This document shows, piece by piece, positions 45,701-52,926 of a stretch of 64,000 nucleotides of DNA. Under the pieces are notes generated by a model, which was given only the letters and a program-made list of their open reading frames with translations, was not told the DNA's origin and did not search any database. This DNA is from Methylobacter luteus IMV-B-3098 (GTDB lineage: Bacteria; Pseudomonadota; Gammaproteobacteria; Methylococcales; Methylomonadaceae): assembly GCF_000427625.1 (NCBI RefSeq), contig NZ_ATYJ01000015.1, positions 32,626-96,625 of the forward strand, given 5' to 3'. The translations under genes and the position numbers were made by a program. How positions within the stretch are numbered: position 1 is the first letter of the stretch; each line of letters opens with the position of its first letter.

Positions 45701-46847
45701 TGATTATAAACATTCAGAATATCGAAATGTACGAGGAAAAATTCTTTGGCGTATAAAGGAACTTGGATGGGATGCTGAACTGTTTTCCAAGGCTGAACGA
45801 AATGCCGAATCAGATGGAGGATACTCCTTTGGAATGAATCGCCCCAGAATCGAGCGATACGGTAAGAAGTACTCTTGGGTCGCGTTCTATGAAATGGCTG
45901 GACAATTGGAGGATGAAGGGAAACTTGAGTCTTGGGGAGAAAGGTTTGCTGCAGACATTGATCCGTTCTTTCCAATTAACTCATCACCTACTCTCAGGGA
46001 ATCTAGTGAGTTTTTGGGAAATACCTTTGTACCGACAGAGCAATGGGTATTCGAGCATGAATTACCTGACCTCAGTCCTATATTGACGTTAGGCGAACTA
46101 AATGAACTTACTGGGCCTTGGGTGCTAATACATGGCTACATATCTGAGGAATCCAAGAGACTTGATCGAAACTTTTATTGCTCTGTTACCCCATTCTTTG
46201 TTTCATCAGCTATTGGTGAAGAGATTCAAAATTATGTTAATGAATCAACTGAAATTGAATGGCCTCACGATTTATCCCAAGTTAGCTATATATATTCAGG
46301 AGAGTTGTATTGGAGTGCTAAGCCTAAGTTTGAAGAATGTAATGATCTACAGGTTGTTGTAGATTATACAAAAGAGGAGATAGATCAATCAGAAATAGTT
46401 TTAAATGGAAAAATACTGTTTGAGGGAGGTAAGAAAGTCTTTGATGTGCCCCAGTATAGATCACTAACTGTTCAGGTTCCTGTTATCAGGTATTACTGGG
46501 AACATAGTGAGAGTTCGTACCATAATATTAGTCGCGATTTACTAGCTCCATGGGTAGTTGAATCTTTAGGTTTAAAATTTGATCCTACGAACTTTTGTTA
46601 TACAGATTCTGATGGATTCGTAGCAGCAGTATTTGTTGATCAAAAAGGTGAAGCTTCAAGCAACTATCGGAAGCTACTTTATCTCAGACAGGATCTAGTG
46701 GAAACTTTGGCAGAAAAGAAAGAGATGGATCTTATTTGGAGAGTTCATGGGGAAAGACGTTATGCTCGCACAGAGCATTTTCATTCTAATAAAAATGGTT
46801 CAGTTTGGTATAAAGCTTTCGAATTTATCAAAACTTATCAAAAATAG
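42720..46847 (+). CDS. Mrr-like nuclease fused to a STAND/NACHT-type NTPase
   Basis: A 1375-residue protein. N-terminal 150 residues: restriction-endonuclease-like pattern, with FEKLCRSIVRRQFG (18-31), GVEYHIEL (44-51) and QCKWF (68-72), where Q68-x-K70 is the (E/Q)xK lysine motif of Mrr-type enzymes. NTPase: Walker A VADAGGGKTQ (329-338) and Walker B PIVIDGLNEAQDP (403-415). The rest (about 500-1375) is a long region of probable helical repeats, usual for sensor parts in STAND proteins such as Avs. Likely model: target sensing triggers NTPase oligomerisation and activates the nuclease. It ends the HTH-DUF262-radical SAM cluster. Confidence 0.85.
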   Translation: MLNWNRFESLPGAATENFEKLCRSIVRRQFGFLGPLRELKNQPGVEYHIELNQDDERLGNAGQNVGWQCKWFQYKTDGNLTSSAKGQIKHSLDRTREHLPDLNCWILWTHKTLSKPDQDWYYDLKSEYGFELHLWNESDLDQLLSGPAIDLRQSYFGELALTPQMLAEQHEISVAPIKSRWIHGAHQRMQMERKVRQILGEPDAWGDFESTKKSLLVKLEFINKATNEPEYQPWRPILIDFADKCEIFSNFCAFFQNPLSSENIDKIDELLEALGTHSRNSIQKVLRQLRRNNLPLSIAVTNALAYIKDVKLLLESAQELLSHQLVAVVADAGGGKTQFAAEITASSDNRPAGVLLFGRSLKAGCNLDSLAQQITFYNQPVSSFSSLIAAIDAAGARAGCRLPIVIDGLNEAQDPREWKPLLEAVHPTLRKFKNVVLICTLRTGERDRPYHRHQHYLEDRASSRENFAQQALPNDSYIIESDGFDKDLTVDAIKAYFKLYKIDADPFMAPLDFFSHPLNLKIFCEVTNRKAEQVVQIVHFPSSIYSLFKELIQHSAATIAGMTNLVRRYRIEDVERAVYIWGEQMWEQATRSVLESSFRESANMPLQGWDEDIVNLLAQEGVLFRDSGDEPYSYILTPVYDRLGGYLIADYLLRKNTRRDLVDWMQHEGFLQKIFGDIPEQHELSEDILHALIALTPKYRNQQQVWQALPSTYAAKALLLSYLIDHNDFSIETKDAYKELIIREKFPGRTLEHLREVRIVVGHPLNADFLSEVLKQLSVSDRDLSWTENNRIDYQDRIKRMKQLVDYWRSGNWGNLEVERLRAISISWLLTSTCIELRDSATEALFNYGLHAPDKLFKITEELLNVNDPYVSERLLAASYSVATTLLLREKAQAEASDFAKFIYEAMFADDARAATTHLLAREYASGILQVVYKFVPGIIDEEQLQAASHPFPLMPRKDWEVELDGERSSRSESPFPMDFEYTIGRLVHGRSSYDYKHSEYRNVRGKILWRIKELGWDAELFSKAERNAESDGGYSFGMNRPRIERYGKKYSWVAFYEMAGQLEDEGKLESWGERFAADIDPFFPINSSPTLRESSEFLGNTFVPTEQWVFEHELPDLSPILTLGELNELTGPWVLIHGYISEESKRLDRNFYCSVTPFFVSSAIGEEIQNYVNESTEIEWPHDLSQVSYIYSGELYWSAKPKFEECNDLQVVVDYTKEEIDQSEIVLNGKILFEGGKKVFDVPQYRSLTVQVPVIRYYWEHSESSYHNISRDLLAPWVVESLGLKFDPTNFCYTDSDGFVAAVFVDQKGEASSNYRKLLYLRQDLVETLAEKKEMDLIWRVHGERRYARTEHFHSNKNGSVWYKAFEFIKTYQK

Positions 46848-47551
46848 ATTTAGCTACGTTTCAGTGCTTAGATTCATAAAAATTAACAATAATAAAGGCC
46901 GAAGTGCAAACCGATCAGATCATTTTCCTACATACTAACATATGTGGCTTTGTGTTCAGCCTCCAGGATGAACCTTAGGCGAGCGGTCACTTCATCGGCA
47001 ACTTCTCGTGGCCAGATGTTTTATTGGATGAGGTTTGGTCAAATTTTAGCCAAGTTAACAAAAAACTTTAACTTTCAAAATGTTATAAGGCATTGTGACG
47101 AATTGATGACAAGGTTATCCACAGATTTTGTGGATAACTAATCTTTATATATTCGTTCAGTAAAATAATTGAAGAGATAAGAATCTATCTGCAGATAGTG
47201 GCTTGTTAAATGTAAAATACGTGTCTAATATTTACTACTATTTAGCGTTCGCTTTACGAGTTAATTAGAAAAATAAAAAACAAAGAAATAATAATGTTTA
47301 ATAATCAAATTTGTCGCTCTTTATCAACAAATATTGAACTTCCTTTGAGGCTTAATAAAAGGCGTAGTTAAACAGATAATCTTTATACCTGTTGATATAA
47401 CTGAGCAAAAAAAATAGCCCTGGTTATCGAGCGCAAATCGCGAAATCAAATCCTACAACAAAAGCTCGATTGTCTGAAAAAATGCCTTAATGCAGAAGTT
47501 GTTGACGGGAAAGTAGCGTGTATCCCTTAAATAATTTATCCAGGAAGATCT
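46848..47551. other. AT-rich intergenic region with inverted DnaA boxes
   Basis: About 700 bases separating the radical SAM cluster from SIR2-HerA. A frame remnant on the minus strand (stop at 46928-46930, reading WPREVADEVTARLRF and on) has no start and looks like a gene tail. Positions 47114-47138 hold GTTATCCACA, five bases, TGTGGATAAC: two consensus DnaA boxes facing each other. The rest is AT-rich and likely carries the sir2 promoter. Confidence 0.6.
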
Positions 47552-48901
47552 ATGGAAAAGAACAATCAAAGCCAGGAAGCACAACCCTGGAAAAATGTAT
47601 TAAAAGTCTTTGAAGATAAAGAACCTAAGCACTACGAATCTGTAGATGGAAAGCTTATAGAAGTTGGTGAAACTGATGGTGTTGAGCTTCGAAAATTCAG
47701 AGAGCGCGTTGAGCCTTGGTTGACAGCCTTATTCCAGAATGAGCATTTAAACCTGCTTGTGGGTAGCGGTTTGACGAGTGCAACTTGTTACTTAGCCGCA
47801 AAAAGTACTGGAGCAACAATGGCGCAAGCACAGTTCAGTAATCATAAATACCTGAAAAAATTAGATGAAGCTATACAAGCTTCCGCCAAATTAGCAGGGA
47901 GAGAGGAACCTAACATCGAAGATCAAATTCGAACTGCTAATAGACTAATCGATGGACTAGCAATACTTGAGACAGATGGTGATGACTATGGTTACACAAC
48001 ATTAAAAAACGACCTGGATACGATACTTAGCAATTTAATTGCCAGTGTATTAGAAACAGAAAAGTTAATTGATACATCTCCTAAACCGCTAAAAGGTGAA
48101 GAAAGTGCAGCTAAGTATGTAATGTCTTTCTTACTTAGCTTTGCTAGTCGGACAGCAAGCCGTGATCGCCTGCATATATTCACTACTAATTATGACAGGC
48201 TCATAGAATGGGCAGCTGATATGACAGGGATTCGATTGATGGATCGCTTTGTCGGCACTTTGAGTCCTATCTTCCGTTCTTCACGGCTTGAGTTAGATAT
48301 GCACTACAATCCTCCTGGCATTCGTGGAGAACCTCGCTATTTGGAAGGATTAGCTCGATTTACCAAGCTTCATGGTTCGCTCGATTGGAGTTATCAAAAG
48401 CGTCATGTACGAAGAGTCGCTTTACCATTCGGAGCGGATTCTTTTGAGCCATACTTAAAAAGTGCTGGAAACTGTTTAATTTATCCTAATCCAGCAAAAG
48501 ATCGAGAAACCTCTGAATTCCCTTACGTTGAACTGTTTCGAGATCTAGCTGCTGCTCTATGCCGACCAAATACTGTTTTGGTCTGCTATGGATATGGTTT
48601 TGGAGATGAACATATCAATCGTGTCATTGAAGACATGCTTTCAATTCCCTCAACGCATCTTGTAATTATTTCATACGATGATGCTGGTAGCCGTATATCT
48701 GGTTTTTATGAACGAGTTGGCAGAAGTGATCAGATTTCTCTATTAATCGGTCGCCACTTTGCAGACCTATGTAACCTTGTGGATCATTTTTTACCAAAGC
48801 CAGCCATTGACTTGACCACACAAAAAGTTCAAGAAATTATATCTGCCAGAGGCTGGGATAAGAAGCAGCCATTAACTGAAGAACAAACGATCCAGGAGTA
48901 A
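47552..48901 (+). CDS. SIR2-domain protein of a SIR2-HerA module
   Basis: A 449-residue protein with SIR2-like NAD-binding motifs: LLVGSGLT (about 69-76), FTTNYDRLIEWA, KLHGSLDWSY and CYGYGFGDEHIN. In characterised SIR2-HerA systems the complex with HerA depletes NAD+ (and may cut DNA) when phages infect, stopping their growth. AGGAAG lies 5 bases before the ATG. The herA-like gene follows after 7 bases. The charged N-terminal 45 residues are not part of the SIR2 fold. Assignment is by motif and gene pairing. Confidence 0.9.
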   Translation: MEKNNQSQEAQPWKNVLKVFEDKEPKHYESVDGKLIEVGETDGVELRKFRERVEPWLTALFQNEHLNLLVGSGLTSATCYLAAKSTGATMAQAQFSNHKYLKKLDEAIQASAKLAGREEPNIEDQIRTANRLIDGLAILETDGDDYGYTTLKNDLDTILSNLIASVLETEKLIDTSPKPLKGEESAAKYVMSFLLSFASRTASRDRLHIFTTNYDRLIEWAADMTGIRLMDRFVGTLSPIFRSSRLELDMHYNPPGIRGEPRYLEGLARFTKLHGSLDWSYQKRHVRRVALPFGADSFEPYLKSAGNCLIYPNPAKDRETSEFPYVELFRDLAAALCRPNTVLVCYGYGFGDEHINRVIEDMLSIPSTHLVIISYDDAGSRISGFYERVGRSDQISLLIGRHFADLCNLVDHFLPKPAIDLTTQKVQEIISARGWDKKQPLTEEQTIQE

Positions 48902-48908
48902 GCTTTAT

Positions 48909-51011
48909 ATGATTACTCCAATGGAAAACTTAGCAAAGCTTCAAGTGGGGACAGTAGATTTTGTTGCTCCTGATGAGATCAAAGTGCTGCTTGACTTGGA
49001 TGCACCTCAATCAATAGCGATGAATACAGGGCGTCCTCGCCCATTCCCAAGAATCAATGGATTTGTACTTGTACCTACTGAGAATGGTTTCATTGTTGGC
49101 CAAGTGACATGGTTGGCAGTTGAGCATTCATCTTTTCCGAAAAGAAAAGGAATGCAAGATTTTGGTTTGATTGATCTTCCGTTTCCACTCAGGAAAATGA
49201 GTATCAGCTTGCTTGGGACGCTGCATAATGTAGGGGATGAACATGTCGCTCGATACAAATTTAAACGAGGTGTTCATAATTTTCCAGGCTTAGGCGACCC
49301 TGTAATGGTACCCGATGCCCAGCAGCTTCGGGCAATCGTTGAATCTGGCACTAGCGGCAAGGTTTTAATTGGCAAGTGTCCATTGGCCGATAATGCAGAT
49401 GTAAAAGTTGATCCTGATCGTTTATTTGGTCGCCATTTAGCTGTTCTTGGGAATACAGGAAGTGGCAAATCATGTACTGTCGCCGGTCTTATTCATTGGT
49501 CACTTAACGCGGCAAGAGAGAAATCTAATGCCCAATTGCCCAATGCTCGATTTATTGTTCTTGATCCGAATGGCGAGTATTCAAATGCCTTCAGACAGCA
49601 TAAAGCTCGGATATTTAAAGTTGAGCCTAATGAGAGTGATGATGAGTTTCTGCTAAATGTACCGGCCTGGATCTGGAATAGTACCGAATGGGCCGCTTTT
49701 ACAAAAGCAAGCTCCAAAGTTCAACAACCATTATTGAGGCGTGGCCTCAGGGCTATGCGAAATGAACAGCTAGAGCTTTCTGTAGATTTAGAAATAGAAA
49801 TAAAAAATTATCTAAGCACCATTCTGGTTACAGCATTGCATGAGAGGTCTGTCGGTTCTCCTTGGAGCCGATTCCCTTTTCCGAAAAATTTCTATGAAAA
49901 GCTTAAGACATGGCGGGAGAGTATTGAAGAACTTCTTAGTAGACTTGAAACAGATGATGAAAGGTTAAGTAATTTAACTAATTTACTCCAACAATACTGT
50001 GATAATCGGTCTGGTCAATATTCAACACATGATGCAACCCTTGCAGAAATTAGTGAATTGATTGAGTCGATAAAGGAAGCCCATGCCGCATTTGGTGGCA
50101 ATCAAGAGGAGTTACTACCTAAAAGTGAAGATGCCCCAATTCCATTTGATAAGGGTGTTTTTATTACTTTTCTGGATGCCTTAGCGAAAGAAAGCAGGGT
50201 AGAACAGTTTTCTGATTACTTGCTTGTCCGTATCAGGACGCTTTTAAATGATCGTAAACTTGTATCAGTCACAGGAGATCAAGAAAATATTTCTTTAGCT
50301 GAATGGCTTGAAAAATATATCGGCTCGGGCGATGCAAAGAATGGAAATGTAACAATCGTCGATTTATCTCTTGTACCGCAAGAAATCGTTCACATTTTAG
50401 CTGCTGTAATTGCGAGAATGACGTTTGAAGCTCTGCAGCGTTATCGCCGACAACATTCTGAAAATAAAGTATTGCCAACAACTTTGGTGATGGAAGAAGC
50501 TCATAACTTCATAAAACGTTACCATGATGACAGTGAAGAAGCAACTGCTTCATCTGTATGCTGTCAGGTATTTGAGAAGATTGCTAGAGAAGGAAGAAAG
50601 TTCGGCTTGGGGCTTGTTTTGTCCTCACAACGTCCATCAGAACTGTCACCAACAGTGCTGTCTCAATGTAATACATTCCTGTTACACCGAATTACAAATG
50701 ATAAAGATCAGGAAATGGTCGCGCGTTTGCTTCCCGATGGATTGAGAGGACTGATTCGGGAGATTCCAGCATTACCTTCCCAGCACGCCTTTCTGGTCGG
50801 TTGGGCATCTGAACTTCCTATTCTAACGAGGTTGCTTGACTTGCCTGAAGGCATGCGCCCTAACTCAGACGATCCTGATTTCTGGGATGTTTGGACGCGC
50901 ACAAATAAAAATGGAGAAGACGTGCAACGATCAATAGATTGGCCATCCATTGCTAACGAGTGGCAAGAATTTGAAACCATGCCTCAGACTCAGGAGGTAG
51001 ATAGTAGATGA
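48909..51011 (+). CDS. HerA/DUF87-type ATPase partner of SIR2
   Basis: A 700-residue hexameric ATPase. The N-terminal HAS-barrel-like part (INGFVLVPTENGFIVGQVTW) precedes Walker A GNTGSGKS (181-188); FIVLDPNGEYSNAFR follows. Late motifs are LVMEEAHNFIKRY and LVLSSQRPSELS, as in HerA/FtsK-like translocases. Two starts, M1 and M5, are close together. It directly follows the SIR2 gene and is expected to form the effector complex with it. Confidence 0.92.
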   Translation: MITPMENLAKLQVGTVDFVAPDEIKVLLDLDAPQSIAMNTGRPRPFPRINGFVLVPTENGFIVGQVTWLAVEHSSFPKRKGMQDFGLIDLPFPLRKMSISLLGTLHNVGDEHVARYKFKRGVHNFPGLGDPVMVPDAQQLRAIVESGTSGKVLIGKCPLADNADVKVDPDRLFGRHLAVLGNTGSGKSCTVAGLIHWSLNAAREKSNAQLPNARFIVLDPNGEYSNAFRQHKARIFKVEPNESDDEFLLNVPAWIWNSTEWAAFTKASSKVQQPLLRRGLRAMRNEQLELSVDLEIEIKNYLSTILVTALHERSVGSPWSRFPFPKNFYEKLKTWRESIEELLSRLETDDERLSNLTNLLQQYCDNRSGQYSTHDATLAEISELIESIKEAHAAFGGNQEELLPKSEDAPIPFDKGVFITFLDALAKESRVEQFSDYLLVRIRTLLNDRKLVSVTGDQENISLAEWLEKYIGSGDAKNGNVTIVDLSLVPQEIVHILAAVIARMTFEALQRYRRQHSENKVLPTTLVMEEAHNFIKRYHDDSEEATASSVCCQVFEKIAREGRKFGLGLVLSSQRPSELSPTVLSQCNTFLLHRITNDKDQEMVARLLPDGLRGLIREIPALPSQHAFLVGWASELPILTRLLDLPEGMRPNSDDPDFWDVWTRTNKNGEDVQRSIDWPSIANEWQEFETMPQTQEVDSR

Positions 51012-51216
51012 AAATAACGAAATCGATGGCACACAGTCGCAGCTAATTCGAGTTGAAAAACGCAATAATTGCGAGCCCGACCATTTTTAAATGTGAGCCG
51101 CTATAAATACTGTCAATGATCTGATAGGCCGAGGCGCTGGTCTCAATGTTTTTTTTGATTGGCCTCGGCGGGTTCCATCGGCACTACCCTCACGATAACT
51201 CTCAAGCCGGCCCTGC

Positions 51217-52164
51217 TTAGCGGCGCTGCATCGCCGCCAACTGCGCCATGCCGCCGCGTTTAACCAGCAGCTGCTCGGAATAACGGGCCACCCGCTCCGG
51301 CGCTTTCCAGCCGCCGGCCTGCATGATCGCCGGCATGTCGATGCCGGCCGCGACCAGATCCTGACAGGCGCCAACCCGGGTCGAGTGACCACTGATCCGC
51401 TCGATGTTCAGGCCGGTGCGCTGCGCCACCCGCCGCAGCGAGCGGGTCACGCCTTCGCCGGACAGCGGCCCCGGCAGCACTTGCTGCCAGCGATTCAGGC
51501 CGCGAAACACAGTCCCCTCGCTGATCTGCGCCCAGGACAGCCACGCTTGCAGATGCGCGACCGTGGTGTGCGACAAATACTTCACGGCGCCTTCGCCGGT
51601 CTGATCGGTTTTACTCCGGATGATCGTGACGCTGCCGGCACCGTCGTCGGCCCAGTGCAGATCTTCGATCCGGATCGCGACAGTTTCCGATCGCCGGCAC
51701 AGCGTATCATAGCTGACGCAGACCAGGGCCTTGTCCAGGAGCGCCCGCGGCGAATCGCCGAGCGTCTGCAAGGCCAGATGGATGTGCGGCCAATTGAACC
51801 CTTGGGCTTGTTGTTGCCGGGTCCCCTTTTGGCGGGCCATGCGCCGGACTGCCAGGCGCACATACTCGCTCCGGATCGGGTTATCCAAGCCGGCGGCTTT
51901 ATGGGCCGTGGCGATGGTGGTCAGGTAGCGTTTCACGGTGGCGACTTTTTTCAGCTCGGCCTGGGCGTCGATGAACGCCACCAATGTCTCGACCGAGGCC
52001 GGCAGCGATAACGCGTCGTGTGCATCGCACCAATTAGCGAACACCCGCCAGTCGGCTGTGCGCGCGCGTTCGGTATTGTCGGCAAAAGCGCCTTGCGCCG
52101 CTTGCTGATAATTTTGAGCCGCGGCCAGTGCCGGTAGATGGTTTTGATGGGTCAGTCTCTTCAT
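51217..52164 (-). CDS. Cre-like tyrosine recombinase
   Basis: A 315-residue recombinase resembling P1 Cre in its C-terminal half. By alignment with Cre from memory: YDTLCRRSE carries the first arginine (R157), SKTDQTG the lysine (K185), SGHSTRVGA the H260 and R263, QAGGWKAPE the W286, and RYSEQ the nucleophile Y295. Cre likewise has SGHSARVGA and a tryptophan in GGW. The N-terminal helical core-binding domain is present. A lox-like palindrome lies 17 bases from its start codon. The role is likely plasmid dimer resolution or element integration. GC content is higher than in the flanking genes. Confidence 0.9.
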   Translation of the reverse strand: MKRLTHQNHLPALAAAQNYQQAAQGAFADNTERARTADWRVFANWCDAHDALSLPASVETLVAFIDAQAELKKVATVKRYLTTIATAHKAAGLDNPIRSEYVRLAVRRMARQKGTRQQQAQGFNWPHIHLALQTLGDSPRALLDKALVCVSYDTLCRRSETVAIRIEDLHWADDGAGSVTIIRSKTDQTGEGAVKYLSHTTVAHLQAWLSWAQISEGTVFRGLNRWQQVLPGPLSGEGVTRSLRRVAQRTGLNIERISGHSTRVGACQDLVAAGIDMPAIMQAGGWKAPERVARYSEQLLVKRGGMAQLAAMQRR

Positions 52165-52180
52165 GGCCGTTAGTATAGCT

Positions 52181-52217
52181 CATACTGTGCGATAATGAAG
52201 GGTTATCGCACAGTATG
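52181..52217. other. lox-like recombination site
   Basis: Perfect 15-bp arms CATACTGTGCGATAA and TTATCGCACAGTATG with the asymmetric spacer TGAAGGG, next to the Cre-like gene. loxP has 13-bp arms and an 8-bp asymmetric spacer. An operator for the recombinase gene is the alternative reading. Confidence 0.75.
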
Positions 52218-52412
52218 GGTTATTCAATTGCGTATGAAAATACGCGTCGGTTAGACCGGTTTTTGAAATCGGTAATGGCAGCAGGCGTTCGGCAAGCATT
52301 GGCTAATGGCCCAAACCAGACAGTTTCGTTCAACCAAGTGATCGATCACTCGAGCAAGGTCCAAAGATTAACTCGGGAATTGATGATCACTCACTGTTTT
52401 GACGAGGCGTAG
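52215..52412 (+). CDS. Doubtful small ORF divergent from the recombinase
   Basis: A 65-codon frame starting MGYSIAYENTRRLDRFLK within the right arm of the lox-like site. No domain is recognised and no Shine-Dalgarno is seen. Reasonable amino-acid composition keeps it as a possibility, perhaps a remnant. Confidence 0.3.
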   Translation: MGYSIAYENTRRLDRFLKSVMAAGVRQALANGPNQTVSFNQVIDHSSKVQRLTRELMITHCFDEA

Positions 52413-52455
52413 TCTGGGAAAATTAAGTTGCTGGGCGAATAGTCGCTATGTTGCG

Positions 52456-52508
52456 CTATGTATAGCTATCCATAGCGACCCCTATGTATAGGGCCCAACT
52501 ATGTATAG
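52456..52508. repeat. Cluster of CTATNNATAG palindromes
   Basis: CTATGTATAG at 52456, 52481 and 52499 and CTATCCATAG at 52466, within 53 bases; the third lies in a 14-bp palindrome CCCTATGTATAGGG. More copies are at 52799, 52864 (TT-variant: CTATTCATAG) and 52881 within the long inverted repeat. The pattern suggests binding sites for one dimeric protein. Confidence 0.8.
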
Positions 52509-52576
52509 CCGTGATTAGCTGTTGGTGGCAAACCCTGATTTTACTGACCTTTCAACCAACCCTCAGTCAAGAAACT

Positions 52577-52732
52577 TTACATAGTTTTGCCGGGATTCTG
52601 AGGTGAAAATTTATTCGCTTCAGACAATTCAATGAACATTCGCCCTGCACCACATATGAAGATGGCTGCTTGAGTAGCAATTGACACTTTTCCGTTGATA
52701 ATTTCATGGTTCACTTGCTTGAATGTCGCCAT
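52577..52732 (-). CDS. Possible 51-residue protein next to the CTATNNATAG repeats
   Basis: Frame starting MATFKQVNHEIINGKVSIAT and ending shortly after ANKFSPQNPGKTM; no known domain. Its start codon lies at the very end of the long inverted repeat, and the other copy of the repeat also ends at an ATG at the window edge. So the repeat could be a shared promoter and operator leader for two copies of this gene. Weak ribosome-binding site. Confidence 0.4.
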   Translation of the reverse strand: MATFKQVNHEIINGKVSIATQAAIFICGAGRMFIELSEANKFSPQNPGKTM

Positions 52733-52897
52733 GCATATCCAGTTTATAGTTATCATACAGCTGGTAAGGAATTGACGCAGTTCCTTCAAGCATTAAAACT
52801 ATGTATAGCGCTCTACCTGTAATCGCTGGTAACACGTTGGGTGTGCATCGAAATAAATCTCTTCTATTCATAGTTGCGCACTATACATAGGTGCCAA
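52730..52897 (+). repeat. Long inverted repeat, left copy (168 bp)
   Basis: Identical, over 168 bases, to the reverse complement of 63833-64000. It contains CTATGTATAG, CTATTCATAG and CTATACATAG. The window ends inside the partner copy, so the true length may be greater. Confidence 0.95.
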
Positions 52898-52926
52898 AAG
52901 CGGACGTTTACATTTGGATTTTCTTG

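Noticed and set aside
51127..51170. Inverted GGCCGAGGC/GCCTCGGC sequence as a terminator between herA and the recombinase
   Set aside because: The loop is about 25 bases long and no T-run follows the stem on either strand, so the call is not supported.
51385..52011. A 208-codon plus-strand frame opposite the Cre-like gene
   Set aside because: The recombinase frame has all catalytic residues; the opposite frame is a by-product of its high GC content.
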